In this document: positions 8,711-19,382 of the stretch, one piece after another
Position numbering within the stretch: position 1 is the stretch's first letter
How the letters are laid out: every line of letters begins with the position of its first letter
NCBI GenBank assembly: GCA_020630525.1
Contig: JAHDBF010000016.1
Span: 1-35,471 of the forward strand
Reading direction: 5' to 3'
DNA length: 35,471 bases
Origin: Saprospiraceae bacterium
GTDB taxonomy: Bacteria > Bacteroidota > Bacteroidia > Chitinophagales > Saprospiraceae
Notes under the pieces: model-generated
Database searches by the model: none
What the model was told of the DNA's origin: nothing
What the model saw: the letters and a program-made list of their open reading frames with translations, nothing else
Translations under genes and position numbers: made by a program

Positions 8711-10810
8711 ATGCGCATTCATTTTTGGTTAATATTCATGGCAACAATGTTTACTGCCTGCTCCCAAACAAACAAAAATTTGAAAAAAGAAAATCATAAA
8801 TACACCAATGACTTAATTCACGAAACAAGTCCTTACTTATTACAACATGCGCATAATCCAGTAAACTGGGCAGCTTGGAATGATAAAACATTGGCGAAAG
8901 CAAAAGAAGAAAACAAACTGATCCTTATAAGTATAGGCTATGCCGCTTGTCACTGGTGCCACGTGATGGAACACGAATCGTTTGAAGATGAAGAAGTTGC
9001 AGCAATAATGAACAACAATTTTATTCCAATAAAAGTAGACAGAGAAGAAAGACCGGATGTAGATGATGTATATATGACTGCCTGTAATATTGTCACTGGT
9101 CGAGGAGGTTGGCCACTAAATGCGATTGCACTGCCTGATGGAAGACCAGTATTCGCTGGTACATATTATCAAAAAGACCAATGGATTAACATCCTTAATC
9201 AAGTTTCTGAAATGTATGAGAATAATCCAGAAAAATTACTCGAAGCAGCAGAAGGAATTACCAGTGGAATTAAAAATGCAGATATCATTGAAACAACAGA
9301 AGAAACCATTTACACCCAAGAATCTTTGGATAAAATCATTGGTACCTTACTAAAAGGGATTGACTACAAGCATGGTGGAAACAATAGAACACCTAGATTT
9401 CCTATGCCAAACAACTTTGAACTCATCCAAAAGTACCATTGGATGAAAGGAGATTCGAGATCTTTAGAAGCAAACAATATTACACTGACACAAATGGGAA
9501 GAGGAGGCATCTATGACCAACTTGGCGGCGGTTTTGCACGATACTCTGTCGATGGAGTATGGAAAGTACCTCATTTTGAAAAAATGCTTTATGATAATGG
9601 ACAACTATTGGGATTATATGCTGATGGATACAAAATTACTAAGGACGAATACTATAAGAAAATTGCTTTAGAAACCTACGATTTCTTAATAAGAGAATTA
9701 AAACATAAACAAGGAGGATATTACTCTTCATTAGATGCTGATTCTGAAGGAGAAGAAGGGAAATTTTACGTTTGGAAAACTGAAGAATTAGATTCCTTAT
9801 TAGGAAATAACTCAGAAATCTACAAAGATTACTATAGTATTACTCGGAAAGGAAACTGGGAGCACAACAACATTCTCCATATCACAGACGATCCATTACA
9901 AATTGCAAAAAAACACAAACTATCCATTGATGAACTAGATAAGTTGATTGAACGATCAAATTTATTGTTGATGCAAGAAAGAGACAATAGAATCCGTCCG
10001 GGATTAGATGACAAGATATTATGCTCTTGGAATGCACTGGTCATTGATGGATTTTTACGTATGTACGAAGCATTTGGAGATAGCAATCATTATGATAGTG
10101 CTGTAGAAACCACAAATTTCCTTTTAGAAAATCTAATGATGAAAGATGGCTCGCTAAAAAGAAATTATAAAAATGGAGAAGCAACGATTAGCGGTTTTTT
10201 GGATGACTATGCTTTATTTATAAAAGCTTTAATACGACTTTACCAAAATGATTTTGACGAAAAATGGCTAGACAAAGCTCAATTATTAGTCAATTATGTA
10301 ATTACTCATTTCAAAGCCGAAGACCAATCTTTATTTTATTATACTTCTGACAAAGATGCACCACTTATAGTAAGAAAAATTGAATATTCTGATAATGTAA
10401 TTCCTGCATCAAACTCAGTAATGGCCAATAATTTAAATGAATTGGGCAATTTACTATATAATACAGCTTGGATTGAAATGTCAAAAAACATGCTTAAAGC
10501 GGTGTATTCTCAAGCTTCAGTTCCTGATGCTGCTGGCTTTTACTCCAATTGGTTACAACTGTTTTTAAACCAAGTGCAGAGTCCCTATGAAATTGCCATT
10601 GTTGGAAGTAATGCTGAAACATTAAGAAAAGAATTGGCTGCACATTATCTTGGAAACTCACTGGTTTTAGGGGCTTCAACAGAAAGTAAATTGCCATTAC
10701 TTGAGGGTAAATATGAAAAGGGAGAAACTAAGATTTTTGTTTGTCAAAACAAAAGTTGCAAATTCCCTGTTTTAACGGTGAATGAGGCATTGGCATTGAT
10801 GAAAAATTAG
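8711..10810 (+). CDS. Thioredoxin-fold/DUF255 (YyaL/SSP411-like) protein, predicted lipoprotein
   Basis: ORF track starts at TTG 8690; ATG 8711 gives [20 protein letters not shown] with a lipobox. Family motifs: [78 protein letters not shown]. Confidence 0.9.
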   Translation: MRIHFWLIFMATMFTACSQTNKNLKKENHKYTNDLIHETSPYLLQHAHNPVNWAAWNDKTLAKAKEENKLILISIGYAACHWCHVMEHESFEDEEVAAIMNNNFIPIKVDREERPDVDDVYMTACNIVTGRGGWPLNAIALPDGRPVFAGTYYQKDQWINILNQVSEMYENNPEKLLEAAEGITSGIKNADIIETTEETIYTQESLDKIIGTLLKGIDYKHGGNNRTPRFPMPNNFELIQKYHWMKGDSRSLEANNITLTQMGRGGIYDQLGGGFARYSVDGVWKVPHFEKMLYDNGQLLGLYADGYKITKDEYYKKIALETYDFLIRELKHKQGGYYSSLDADSEGEEGKFYVWKTEELDSLLGNNSEIYKDYYSITRKGNWEHNNILHITDDPLQIAKKHKLSIDELDKLIERSNLLLMQERDNRIRPGLDDKILCSWNALVIDGFLRMYEAFGDSNHYDSAVETTNFLLENLMMKDGSLKRNYKNGEATISGFLDDYALFIKALIRLYQNDFDEKWLDKAQLLVNYVITHFKAEDQSLFYYTSDKDAPLIVRKIEYSDNVIPASNSVMANNLNELGNLLYNTAWIEMSKNMLKAVYSQASVPDAAGFYSNWLQLFLNQVQSPYEIAIVGSNAETLRKELAAHYLGNSLVLGASTESKLPLLEGKYEKGETKIFVCQNKSCKFPVLTVNEALALMKN

Positions 10811-10854
10811 TACCTAATTATATTATTGTCATGTTTAATATATGTGGCAAATGA

Positions 10855-10886
10855 GTTGTATTAGGTCATGAAATAGCTTAATTTTG
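10855..10886 (+). promoter_or_regulatory. Bacteroidota-type promoter for ccmE-ccmF
   Basis: GTTG (10855-10858), 20-nt spacer, TAATTTTG (10879-10886; TAnnTTTG), 17 nt before ATG 10904. Confidence 0.55.
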
Positions 10887-10903
10887 GACAAAATTGATTT
10901 ACA

Positions 10904-11296
10904 ATGAAGAAGAGTTATATAATCGCATTATTAATGGTTGTAGCAGCCATAGCAATTTTTATAACAGCAAGTGGTGATGTAAGTACATATGCATCTTTTG
11001 GAGATGCAGCCATTTCTCAAGGAAAAGTAAAAATAGTAGGCGAATTGGATAGAGAATTTCCAGTACATTATGATCCAGATACAGATCCAAATATTTTCCG
11101 TTTCCATATGGTAGACAATAATGGAGAAAGCAAAAAAGTCATTGTCGGAATGCCAAAACCGCAAGATTTTGAAAAATCAGAGCAAGTTGTAGTGACTGGA
11201 AAGATGAAAGATGATACCTTCGTCGCTAGTGAGGTATTAACTAAATGCCCATCAAAATATAAAGACGAAGAATTATCCTTACGATCAGATAGCTAA
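10904..11296 (+). CDS. ccmE: Cytochrome c maturation protein CcmE, Cys-type (CxxxY) heme-binding motif
   Basis: N-terminal TM, OB-fold-like region, ...VVVTGKMKDDTFVASEVLTKCPSKYKDE aligned with the canonical VxAKHDENY region; overlaps ccmF start by 1 nt. Confidence 0.85.
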   Translation: MKKSYIIALLMVVAAIAIFITASGDVSTYASFGDAAISQGKVKIVGELDREFPVHYDPDTDPNIFRFHMVDNNGESKKVIVGMPKPQDFEKSEQVVVTGKMKDDTFVASEVLTKCPSKYKDEELSLRSDS

Positions 11297-14118
11297 TGCT
11301 TGCAACAATTTACACTGGAGAAACACTGTGGCCTGGACAACTTGGGCACGCTTTTATACTAATTTCATTTTTATCATGTCTTTTTACAGCGTTTAGCTAT
11401 TATAAAGATACTAAACAGCCGGATCAAGGATGGAAAAATATAGCTAGAGGTGGGTGGTATCTCCACGCCTTCTCTGTTTTTGGTATTCTTGCCACTATTT
11501 TTAGCTTGATGAGCTTAAAGATGTATGAATACAAGTACGTCCAAGAGCACGTTTCTGATGATTTGCCTTATGAATATATTTTCTCTGCATTTTGGGAAGG
11601 CCAAGAAGGAAGTTTCTTGCTATGGATGTTTTGGCATGTCATATTAGGAATAATCTTAATACGTAAAAACTATAAGATAGAATCTTTTATGATGCCGATC
11701 TTTGTATTGGTGCAGGCATTTATAGCAAGTATGATACTTGGAATTTATGTTGGGTTTGGAGAATCTATGGTTAAAATTGGTTCAAATCCATTATTGCTAT
11801 TAAGGGATACAATGAATATTCCACTTTTTCAGAATCCAGATTATTTATCCCTTATAGAAGGAAGAGGATTAAATCCATTATTGCAGAATTATTGGAATGT
11901 AATACATCCACCGACATTGTTTTTGGGATTTGCATCAGTTACCGTTCCTTTTTCATTTGTTTTAGGTGGGTTTTGGAAAAAGGACCTTAAAAGCTGGGTA
12001 GAACCTGTATTAAATTGGGCTTTGTTCTCCGCTTGTATTTTAGGAACAGGCATTTTGATGGGTTCAGCGTGGGCATATGTAGCTTTGTCATTTGGTGGAT
12101 ATTGGGCTTGGGATCCTGTTGAAAACATGTCTTTAGTGCCATGGATAATTTTGGTTGGTGGTTTACACACCAATATAATCGCAAAAGTAACTGGACGGGC
12201 AATAAAGTCAACATACTTTATGTATGCGCTGAGTTTTGTGATGATCCTGTATTCAACTTTCTTGACGAGAAGTGGTGTTTTGGGAGAAACTTCTGCTCAT
12301 GCATTTACGGAGATGGGATTAGAATGGCAACTGGTCGCTTTTGTTCTGTTTTTTGGTTTGTTATCAAAATTAATATTTCTAGCTAACCACAAACATGTTC
12401 CTAAATTAGCAAACGAAGAATCTATTTACAGTAGAGAATTTTGGATGTATATCGGAAGTATAGTTTTACTATTTTCTGCTGTAATTATTGCAGCATCTAC
12501 TTCACTGCCGGTAGTAAATTTAATAGGAAAATATTTTGACCCAACGTATATTGGAAGAGTTATTGATGAACCAATTACGCATTTCAATAAATATCAATTG
12601 TGGATAGCATGTTTTGTATCAGTGCTAAGTAGTGGCGCACTTTGGATGCGGTATAAAGCTTTTGGATGGGAGAAACAACGGAAGAAATTTGCCATTAGCT
12701 TTATGGTATTATTGGCTATTTCGGTATTGATATGTTATCTGATGAGTTTTTGGATTTCTTACTTCGAACCGAGATATGCAATATTAACCACGCTTGCAAT
12801 ATTTGGCGTATTGGCAAATCTATATGTATTATTTCCTAAAAATTGGAAAAGCACTAAAGCACTTGCATCTGCGACTTCGCACCTAGGTTTTGGCGTAATG
12901 GTTATTGGCACGATTGCCAGCGGTTTAAATGAAGGCGTAATCTCAACTAATCCATTTGCAATGAAAGGGCTTATGGAGGATGATGAATTAGGAAAAGTAG
13001 TAGGCTTAATAAAAGGAGAACCAATGTTTTGCAATGGATATTGGATCACCTACGAATCAGATACTATCACGGATAGATATAGATACTTTGATATTAATTT
13101 TAGACAAGTAGACAATCAAAATAACACTGTTGATGAATTTAATGTAGAACCTCATGTCTTGTTTTCAAATGACTTGAGAAAAATAGCTTCAATTAATCCA
13201 TCAACAAAACACTATATACACAAAGACATATTTACAAATATCAGATCACTCCCTGAATCACAGATTGATGTAGAGAAAGCTCAAGCTGCAGAGGATTCAC
13301 TAAAATACAAAGAACACATACTATCGATAGGTGATACTGTAAATTTCAAAAATTGCTATGGTGTCTTAGAAACAATAAACTACACTCCAAGCAACAAAAA
13401 TTATTCTAAGGAAGATCACGAATTAGGTGTTCAAGTAAATATGAAGTTCCACCCTACTCTAAAGGATAGTTTAAAAGAGGAGGATAAAAACAAAATTTAC
13501 CCAGTTGATCCAGCATTAGGGTTGGCAGAAAATTTAGTGTATACATATCCAGTCACTATTGATCAATTGGGTGTAAAAGTTAAAGTTGAAGACACATTCT
13601 TTGCTGATGTATTTACTGTAGATGGTGAATTAAAATATCAATCTTTTGAGATACCTCAAGGAGGTTCGTTTGAATTTGGTGATTATAATGTTTCTTTCAC
13701 AAATGTGATAAAGGACCCAACTCATAAGAATTATCAGTTTGAAGAAGGTGATCTTCCTATAGGTGCAAACTTAATTATAACACATAAAGATGGGACTTTA
13801 AATAGAACAGTTACCCCACTTTACATTATAAGAAATAGTATTCCTTTTACCGTAAAAGAATATTTACCTCAAGAAGGAATACACATCCGTTTTGCGAATA
13901 TTGATCCGACTACTGGAAAATTTACGTTTAAAATTGCATCTGATAGTAGAGACAATATACAGATACCGTTACTAATCGCAGAAGGAGTACCAAGGACAGA
14001 TGTTATATATCTAGAAGCGAAAGTATTCCCAGGCATTAATCTATTTTGGCTGGGGTCGATCCTAATGATGTTAGGATTTATATTGGCAATCATGGCTCGT
14101 AAAAAAGCAAAGTCTTGA
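11296..14118 (+). CDS. ccmF: CcmF/CcsA-type heme lyase
   Basis: Many TM segments, WWD-type heme motif ALSFGGYWAWDPVENMSLVPWIILVGGLHTN, TFLTRSGVLGETSAHAF, large periplasmic C-terminal insertion, final TM. Confidence 0.92.
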   Translation: MLATIYTGETLWPGQLGHAFILISFLSCLFTAFSYYKDTKQPDQGWKNIARGGWYLHAFSVFGILATIFSLMSLKMYEYKYVQEHVSDDLPYEYIFSAFWEGQEGSFLLWMFWHVILGIILIRKNYKIESFMMPIFVLVQAFIASMILGIYVGFGESMVKIGSNPLLLLRDTMNIPLFQNPDYLSLIEGRGLNPLLQNYWNVIHPPTLFLGFASVTVPFSFVLGGFWKKDLKSWVEPVLNWALFSACILGTGILMGSAWAYVALSFGGYWAWDPVENMSLVPWIILVGGLHTNIIAKVTGRAIKSTYFMYALSFVMILYSTFLTRSGVLGETSAHAFTEMGLEWQLVAFVLFFGLLSKLIFLANHKHVPKLANEESIYSREFWMYIGSIVLLFSAVIIAASTSLPVVNLIGKYFDPTYIGRVIDEPITHFNKYQLWIACFVSVLSSGALWMRYKAFGWEKQRKKFAISFMVLLAISVLICYLMSFWISYFEPRYAILTTLAIFGVLANLYVLFPKNWKSTKALASATSHLGFGVMVIGTIASGLNEGVISTNPFAMKGLMEDDELGKVVGLIKGEPMFCNGYWITYESDTITDRYRYFDINFRQVDNQNNTVDEFNVEPHVLFSNDLRKIASINPSTKHYIHKDIFTNIRSLPESQIDVEKAQAAEDSLKYKEHILSIGDTVNFKNCYGVLETINYTPSNKNYSKEDHELGVQVNMKFHPTLKDSLKEEDKNKIYPVDPALGLAENLVYTYPVTIDQLGVKVKVEDTFFADVFTVDGELKYQSFEIPQGGSFEFGDYNVSFTNVIKDPTHKNYQFEEGDLPIGANLIITHKDGTLNRTVTPLYIIRNSIPFTVKEYLPQEGIHIRFANIDPTTGKFTFKIASDSRDNIQIPLLIAEGVPRTDVIYLEAKVFPGINLFWLGSILMMLGFILAIMARKKAKS

Positions 14119-14894
14119 AAATAGGAATTGTTGGGGCTGGAACTATTGCAACTGAAGTTTGTAAAAAACTATGCAGCAGCGGTGTGTCAATAATTCAAGT
14201 GTACAATAGGACTTTTTCTAAAGCTAAGATACTAGCAGAATCAGTCGGAGCGAAAGCGATAAATGACATTGTTGAATTCAGCTTAGACTTAGACATTATT
14301 CTAATAATGGTAAGTGATGATGCGATCAAAAAAGTAGCTTCAAGCCTTAATCCCAATAGATTAAAAAAATATCCAAGCATTGCTCATACCTCAGGAAGCA
14401 AGTCATCTAGTAAATTAATAGCAGCGGATACGGACTACGGTGTTTTCTACCCGTTACAGACTTTTAAAAATATTAAAGCATCAGATTGGGATAGTATTCC
14501 GATCTTGATTTGTGGATCAAATAAGTTTGTTGAAAACAAATTAATCAATCTTGCAAAACTCATAAATTGCGACTATCACATAAAGACAGATCAACAACGT
14601 GCTGCATTACACTTATCTGCCGTAGTAGTTAATAACTTTATGAATCACTTATTTTGTCTCAATACTGAATTTGTAGAGAAACATCAATCTAACTTTGATT
14701 TATTGGTCCCGTTGATCCAAAAAACATTTCAAAATGTGGTAGAATCAAATGCATGCGACTTACAAACTGGGCCAGCAAAAAGAGGAGACAATTTAGTTAT
14801 CGACAAACATATCAATGCATTGAGTGAGTTTCCTCAATTGCAAAAACTGTATAAAGTATTTTCTGAAAGCATCAAAGAATCTTACAATAACTAG
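14115..14894 (+). CDS. Rossmann-fold plus DUF2520 domain protein
   Basis: KIGIVGAGTIATEVCKKLCSSG NAD(P)-binding start; DUF2520-like helical C-terminus (LHLSAVVVNNFMNHLF...LQTGPAKRGD). TTG start overlaps the ccmF stop. Confidence 0.8.
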   Translation: MKIGIVGAGTIATEVCKKLCSSGVSIIQVYNRTFSKAKILAESVGAKAINDIVEFSLDLDIILIMVSDDAIKKVASSLNPNRLKKYPSIAHTSGSKSSSKLIAADTDYGVFYPLQTFKNIKASDWDSIPILICGSNKFVENKLINLAKLINCDYHIKTDQQRAALHLSAVVVNNFMNHLFCLNTEFVEKHQSNFDLLVPLIQKTFQNVVESNACDLQTGPAKRGDNLVIDKHINALSEFPQLQKLYKVFSESIKESYNN

Positions 14895-14897
14895 GAC

Positions 14898-15170
14898 ATG
14901 AGAATATTGGCAGAAATTCCCCATCCTCGACTAAAAATCACCATCTTTAAACACAATGATAAATTAAGTTTGAAGTTGGAAAAAAATCTTCTCGAACAGA
15001 TTTATAAATTTAGAGAAGGCAGTCAATTGCACAATATTGAAATATTAAAATCTAAATTATCTGCTGAATTTTTACTTAATGTAGAAACTCAATTTAATGA
15101 AATGATGAAAGCAAGAGAATCCATCTCAAGTATTGACAATGCATTTGATGACTTCGAACAAATAATTTAA
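14898..15170 (+). CDS. Conserved small hypothetical protein
   Basis: ATG start 3 nt after upstream stop, in an operon-like run; resembles a small Bacteroidota protein beginning MRILAEIPHP. Confidence 0.65.
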   Translation: MRILAEIPHPRLKITIFKHNDKLSLKLEKNLLEQIYKFREGSQLHNIEILKSKLSAEFLLNVETQFNEMMKARESISSIDNAFDDFEQII

Positions 15171-15172
15171 TC

Positions 15173-16045
15173 ATGCAATTTATCGGTTATTTATTCTTTA
15201 GATTATTTATTATCATTCTTGGGATAATGCCGTTTTGGATGCTCTATAAATTATCTGATTTTTTAGCATTTCTGATGTTGAAAATTGGATACAGAAAAAG
15301 GGTGATTATTAAAAATCTTGATTTTGCATTTCCAGAAAAAAGCCAAGAATGGAAAAACAAAATTCTACCAAACATATATAAAAATTTTACTGACATCATT
15401 TTAGAATCTTTTAAAGGAATGTTTATTTCTGTAAAAAGTATTGATAAAAGGTACAAGATTTTATTGCCAGAAAAATTTATTGGTCATGCTAAATGCGGGA
15501 AAGATATTGTAGCCGTGGCAGGTCATTATACCAACTGGGAATGGGGCGTGATTGCATTAGCGTCGCAAACCCCGTTTAAAGTTATAGGATTATACAAACC
15601 TTTGTCAAATAAATACATTGATGCATTTATTGGAAAAGGAAGAGCAAAAAGTGGGATCAGCTTAGTCAGTATCTATGGTGATAAAACTGCAATGAAAAAA
15701 GATTATGATTTACCAAAATCAATCATATATGTTGCAGATCAAAATCCATCAAATAAAGAAAAAGCCCATAAAATTAAGTTCTTAAATCGAGAAACTATCT
15801 GCTTACATGGTGCTACTGAGTCTGCGATTAAAAATGATAATCCGATTTGGTATTATAAAATCGAACGTATGGAACGTGGAAAATATCAAGTCACACCTAC
15901 CCTACTTTCAGAAGGCGTTCATGAAATCAATGATGCAAAACAATTAACACAATTATATTTTAACGAACTAGAAAAACAGATTCTTTCAGACCCTAGCAAT
16001 TGGTTATGGACACATAAAAGATGGAAGGATCAAATTAAATATTGA
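15173..16045 (+). CDS. Lysophospholipid/lipid A acyltransferase family protein (LpxL/HtrB-like)
   Basis: GHYTNWEWGVIAL catalytic H-x4-acid motif, PIYVADQNPSNKEKAHKIKFLNRET-like acceptor block, C-terminal WLWTHKRWK. Confidence 0.87.
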   Translation: MQFIGYLFFRLFIIILGIMPFWMLYKLSDFLAFLMLKIGYRKRVIIKNLDFAFPEKSQEWKNKILPNIYKNFTDIILESFKGMFISVKSIDKRYKILLPEKFIGHAKCGKDIVAVAGHYTNWEWGVIALASQTPFKVIGLYKPLSNKYIDAFIGKGRAKSGISLVSIYGDKTAMKKDYDLPKSIIYVADQNPSNKEKAHKIKFLNRETICLHGATESAIKNDNPIWYYKIERMERGKYQVTPTLLSEGVHEINDAKQLTQLYFNELEKQILSDPSNWLWTHKRWKDQIKY

Positions 16046-16059
16046 AAACAGATTTTATC

Positions 16060-17400
16060 ATGAATGCATTGTCGCTAATATCTCCGATTGATGGCAGATA
16101 CCATCAAAAAACAAAATCACTTTCAACATACTTTTCAGAAGCTGCGCTAATTAAGTATCGGGTAATTGTAGAGATTAAATACTTTATTGCTTTATCAAAA
16201 GTTGACATACAACAATTTAATCACATTGAAGACCACATACTAGATACGTTATCACAATGGTCTAACGAACTGTCAAACGAAGAAATCCAAAAAGTCAAAG
16301 ACATTGAAAAGATAACTAACCACGATGTAAAAGCAGTTGAATATTTAATCAAAGAAAAATTTGATGACCTTGGATTGGGTGAATGGAAAGAATGGATTCA
16401 TTTTGGATTAACATCACAAGACATTAACAACACCTCATTTCCATTAATGATAAGAGATGCATTAATCCATGAGATGATCCCAACACTTAAACAAGTGATT
16501 TCAGATATTAAAGAAAAAGAATCAGAATATCACGGTGTTCCAATGCTGGCAAGAACACATGGACAAGCGGCGAGTCCTACCACAGTAGGAAAAGAACTAA
16601 GGGTTTTTCGCGAACGTATGGAGATACAGTTATCTATTTTAAAGAAGATTCAAATATGTGTAAAATTTGGTGGCGCAACAGGAAATTTTAATGCACATAA
16701 AGTTGCAATTCCAAATATTGATTGGGTAGATTTTGCAGATACTTTCGCTGTAAAACAATTAGGTTTAAATAGATATGAGACTACTACTCAGATCGCACAC
16801 TATGATGATTTATCACAATTATTGGATTGCTTTAAAAGGAGTAATACCATATTGATAGATTTTTGTAGAGATGTATGGACTTATATTTCTATGGATTATT
16901 TCGGTCAGAAAACAGTCAAAAATGAAGTTGGGTCTAGTGCCATGCCACATAAAGTAAATCCTATAGATTTTGAAAATGCGGAAGGAAATTTGGGAATGGC
17001 AAATGCAGTATTTTCATTTTTATCATCTAAACTTCCAATATCAAGACTACAAAGAGATTTAACAGACAGCACTGTATTAAGAAATATTGGTGTGCCATTC
17101 GGACATACATTGATTGCATATAAATCCATCATTAAAGGAATATCTAAATTAAAACTCAACGAAGCAAAGCTGAATGCTGACCTAGAATTAAACTATGCAG
17201 TAGTAGCAGAAGCAATCCAAAATATCTTAAGAAGAGAAAATTATCCGAAGCCATACGAAGCGCTTAAGGAACTAACTAGAGGAAAAACACGTATTACTAA
17301 AGAAGATATTGATGTATTCGTAAATCAATTAAAGGTAAATGAAGAAATCAAATCAGAATTATTACAGATTACTCCACATAACTACACAGGCTATCACTAA
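16060..17400 (+). CDS. purB: Adenylosuccinate lyase
   Basis: MNALSLISPIDGRYHQKTKSLSTYFSEAALIKYR, HFGLTSQDINNTSFPL, ARTHGQAASPTTVGKEL, VGSSAMPHKVNPIDFENAEGN. ATG at 16060 preferred to TTG at 16042. Confidence 0.93.
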   Translation: MNALSLISPIDGRYHQKTKSLSTYFSEAALIKYRVIVEIKYFIALSKVDIQQFNHIEDHILDTLSQWSNELSNEEIQKVKDIEKITNHDVKAVEYLIKEKFDDLGLGEWKEWIHFGLTSQDINNTSFPLMIRDALIHEMIPTLKQVISDIKEKESEYHGVPMLARTHGQAASPTTVGKELRVFRERMEIQLSILKKIQICVKFGGATGNFNAHKVAIPNIDWVDFADTFAVKQLGLNRYETTTQIAHYDDLSQLLDCFKRSNTILIDFCRDVWTYISMDYFGQKTVKNEVGSSAMPHKVNPIDFENAEGNLGMANAVFSFLSSKLPISRLQRDLTDSTVLRNIGVPFGHTLIAYKSIIKGISKLKLNEAKLNADLELNYAVVAEAIQNILRRENYPKPYEALKELTRGKTRITKEDIDVFVNQLKVNEEIKSELLQITPHNYTGYH

Positions 17401-17669
17401 TGAAATTATTAAACATTTTTAAGTTCTTAAAAGGTACAGGTAAAAAAGTTAACCAAAGCGTAAAAGGCACACTAGAGTTTATGGATGATGTTCTAGAAAA
17501 AGAATATATAGTAAACACGATAAGTGATGTAAAAGAAGCATCAGGAAAAGTGGTAGAAAAATCTGGAGAATTATATCAACGTGCTAAGGATAAGATAGAC
17601 AATATCGAAGAAGAACTAGAAGAAGGAATTGAGGCAATTAAAGACCGTTTTCAAGGAGAAGAAGAGTAA
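17400..17669 (+). CDS. Small coiled-coil/YtxH-like hypothetical protein
   Basis: Overlaps the purB stop by 1 nt (TAATG); amphipathic, Glu/Lys-rich helical protein. Confidence 0.55.
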   Translation: MKLLNIFKFLKGTGKKVNQSVKGTLEFMDDVLEKEYIVNTISDVKEASGKVVEKSGELYQRAKDKIDNIEEELEEGIEAIKDRFQGEEE

Positions 17670-17886
17670 TTTTTCATTGTAATGGTTTATTACTCCACAT
17701 GGTTAGAATCAACAAAACCATTTGATTTTTAAGGAGTTAGCCATCCTTAAAAGTGTTAAGTTATTTAGTTAGGAAAAGAATATGTTAAACTTTAATATCT
17801 AATAATCGTATTCTTGTCAAGATATTATTATTTTGTGTTAAACCGATTTTATAATTTATGTAACCTAATTAATTAAATATAAAATC

Positions 17887-18570
17887 ATGAAAAAATTATT
17901 AGCAGAATTTATTGGTACTTTTTGGTTAGTACTAGGTGGATGTGGAAGTGCAGTATTGGCTGCGGCATATCCAGAATTAGGCATTGGATTTGTTGGAGTA
18001 TCTCTCGCATTTGGTTTGACAGTAGTAACTATGGCTTATGCAATTGGACATATTTCAGGTTGTCACTTAAATCCAGCGGTCTCGATTGGACTTTGGATGG
18101 GAGGGCGTTTTGACAAGAAAGAATTATTGCCTTATATTATTTCTCAAGTATTGGGAGCGATTGCTGGTGCAGGGATTTTATATCTCATTGCGAGTGGAAA
18201 ATCTGGATTTGAAATCGGAGGTTTTGCTTCAAATGGATATGGCGCTCATTCTCCTGGCGGGTACAGCATGGTATCTGCATTAGTTACAGAAGTCGTTATG
18301 ACCTTCATGTTTTTGTTTATCATCTTAGGTGCAACGCATGCTAAAGCACCACAAGGATTTGGCGGATTAATCATCGGATTAGGTTTAACATTAATACATT
18401 TAATCAGTATTCCTGTGACAAACACATCTGTGAATCCTGCAAGAAGTACAAGTCAAGCGCTTTTTGCTGGAGATTGGGCTTTGACTCAATTATGGTTATT
18501 CTGGTTGGCTCCAATTGTTGGTGCAATATTGGCTGGACTAGTATATAAATATCTTTCATCAGAAGATTAA
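17887..18570 (+). CDS. aqpZ: Aquaporin Z-type MIP channel
   Basis: [21 protein letters not shown], both NPA boxes (HLNPAVSIG and TSVNPARST), [23 protein letters not shown]. Confidence 0.93.
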   Translation: MKKLLAEFIGTFWLVLGGCGSAVLAAAYPELGIGFVGVSLAFGLTVVTMAYAIGHISGCHLNPAVSIGLWMGGRFDKKELLPYIISQVLGAIAGAGILYLIASGKSGFEIGGFASNGYGAHSPGGYSMVSALVTEVVMTFMFLFIILGATHAKAPQGFGGLIIGLGLTLIHLISIPVTNTSVNPARSTSQALFAGDWALTQLWLFWLAPIVGAILAGLVYKYLSSED

Positions 18571-18577
18571 ACATATT

Positions 18578-18620
18578 GAGACAACAGACTATACTATTTC
18601 ATGTCTGTTGTCTCTATTTT
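18578..18620 (+). terminator. Rho-independent terminator after aqpZ
   Basis: GAGACAACAGAC (18578-18589) / GTCTGTTGTCTC (18603-18614), perfect 12-bp stem, followed by TATTTT. Confidence 0.8.
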
Positions 18621-18749
18621 AAATATTGATTTTGGTAAACTGATTCAATCATTTTTTTTGAGAAAACTATACTCGTTTTAACTAATCTTAAACAACTGCA
18701 CTGATCCAATAGTTTTTACTAAATTCTATAATTTCTTTTTTTACGTGGA

Positions 18750-19382
18750 TTAAAATACTGGCGATTTTTTGTTCTGCGTTTTAGCACGTTTGCCATCTTC
18801 ACCAGTAAAATAAAGAGTCAAAATTGAGTCCATTTTTGCTTCTCCTTTAATTATCCTTAAGACCTTATTCCAATTCTTATTCTGCATATAAAATTTTAGC
18901 GGTTGCTCAACATGAATTAAACTTTTAAATGCATTTAATAATTGTTTATCCCAAATTGAATAATATTTGGTTAAATCATCTGGGTATACAAACTTTCTCT
19001 TGGAACCTTCGTCTATACCCCTGAAGCGTTCTTTAACATTAAGATATCCATAATCATCAGTCAATTCTTCTCCCTCATGAATATCTCTAATGGCGATTTC
19101 AAAATCATAAGCACTACTTAGGCAATTGGAGTTAAAGCTATGGTTAACAAAACGAGCATTATCCCAACACAAAACATATTGACCCTTACTGTTCCTAAAT
19201 GTATAAGTATCCAATAAGTCTTTGTAAGAGCTATTGAATCCTTCGTACTGTTTAACAGTAAAAACTCTGTCAAGAGGGTCTTGAACCCAAGTAATTGTTC
19301 CTTTCGGAATAAAGCTTGTAGCGACAACACCAACACCTTTTTCGTTACTAATAAATTGAACTTTAGTATTCGGATGTAACAT
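18750..19382 (-). CDS. SET domain-containing protein (putative protein-lysine methyltransferase)
   Basis: KGVGVVATSFIPKGTITW, ARFVNHSFNSNCLSS (NHSxxPN-like), GEELTDDYGY (GEELTYDY-like). Confidence 0.82.
   Translation of the reverse strand: MLHPNTKVQFISNEKGVGVVATSFIPKGTITWVQDPLDRVFTVKQYEGFNSSYKDLLDTYTFRNSKGQYVLCWDNARFVNHSFNSNCLSSAYDFEIAIRDIHEGEELTDDYGYLNVKERFRGIDEGSKRKFVYPDDLTKYYSIWDKQLLNAFKSLIHVEQPLKFYMQNKNWNKVLRIIKGEAKMDSILTLYFTGEDGKRAKTQNKKSPVF

Noticed and set aside
11889-12214. Minus-strand ORFs of 94 and 75 aa
   Set aside because: Antisense to the conserved CcmF core; no support.
17922-18283. Alternative-frame plus-strand ORFs
   Set aside because: Overlap aqpZ, which has clear NPA motifs; shadow frames.
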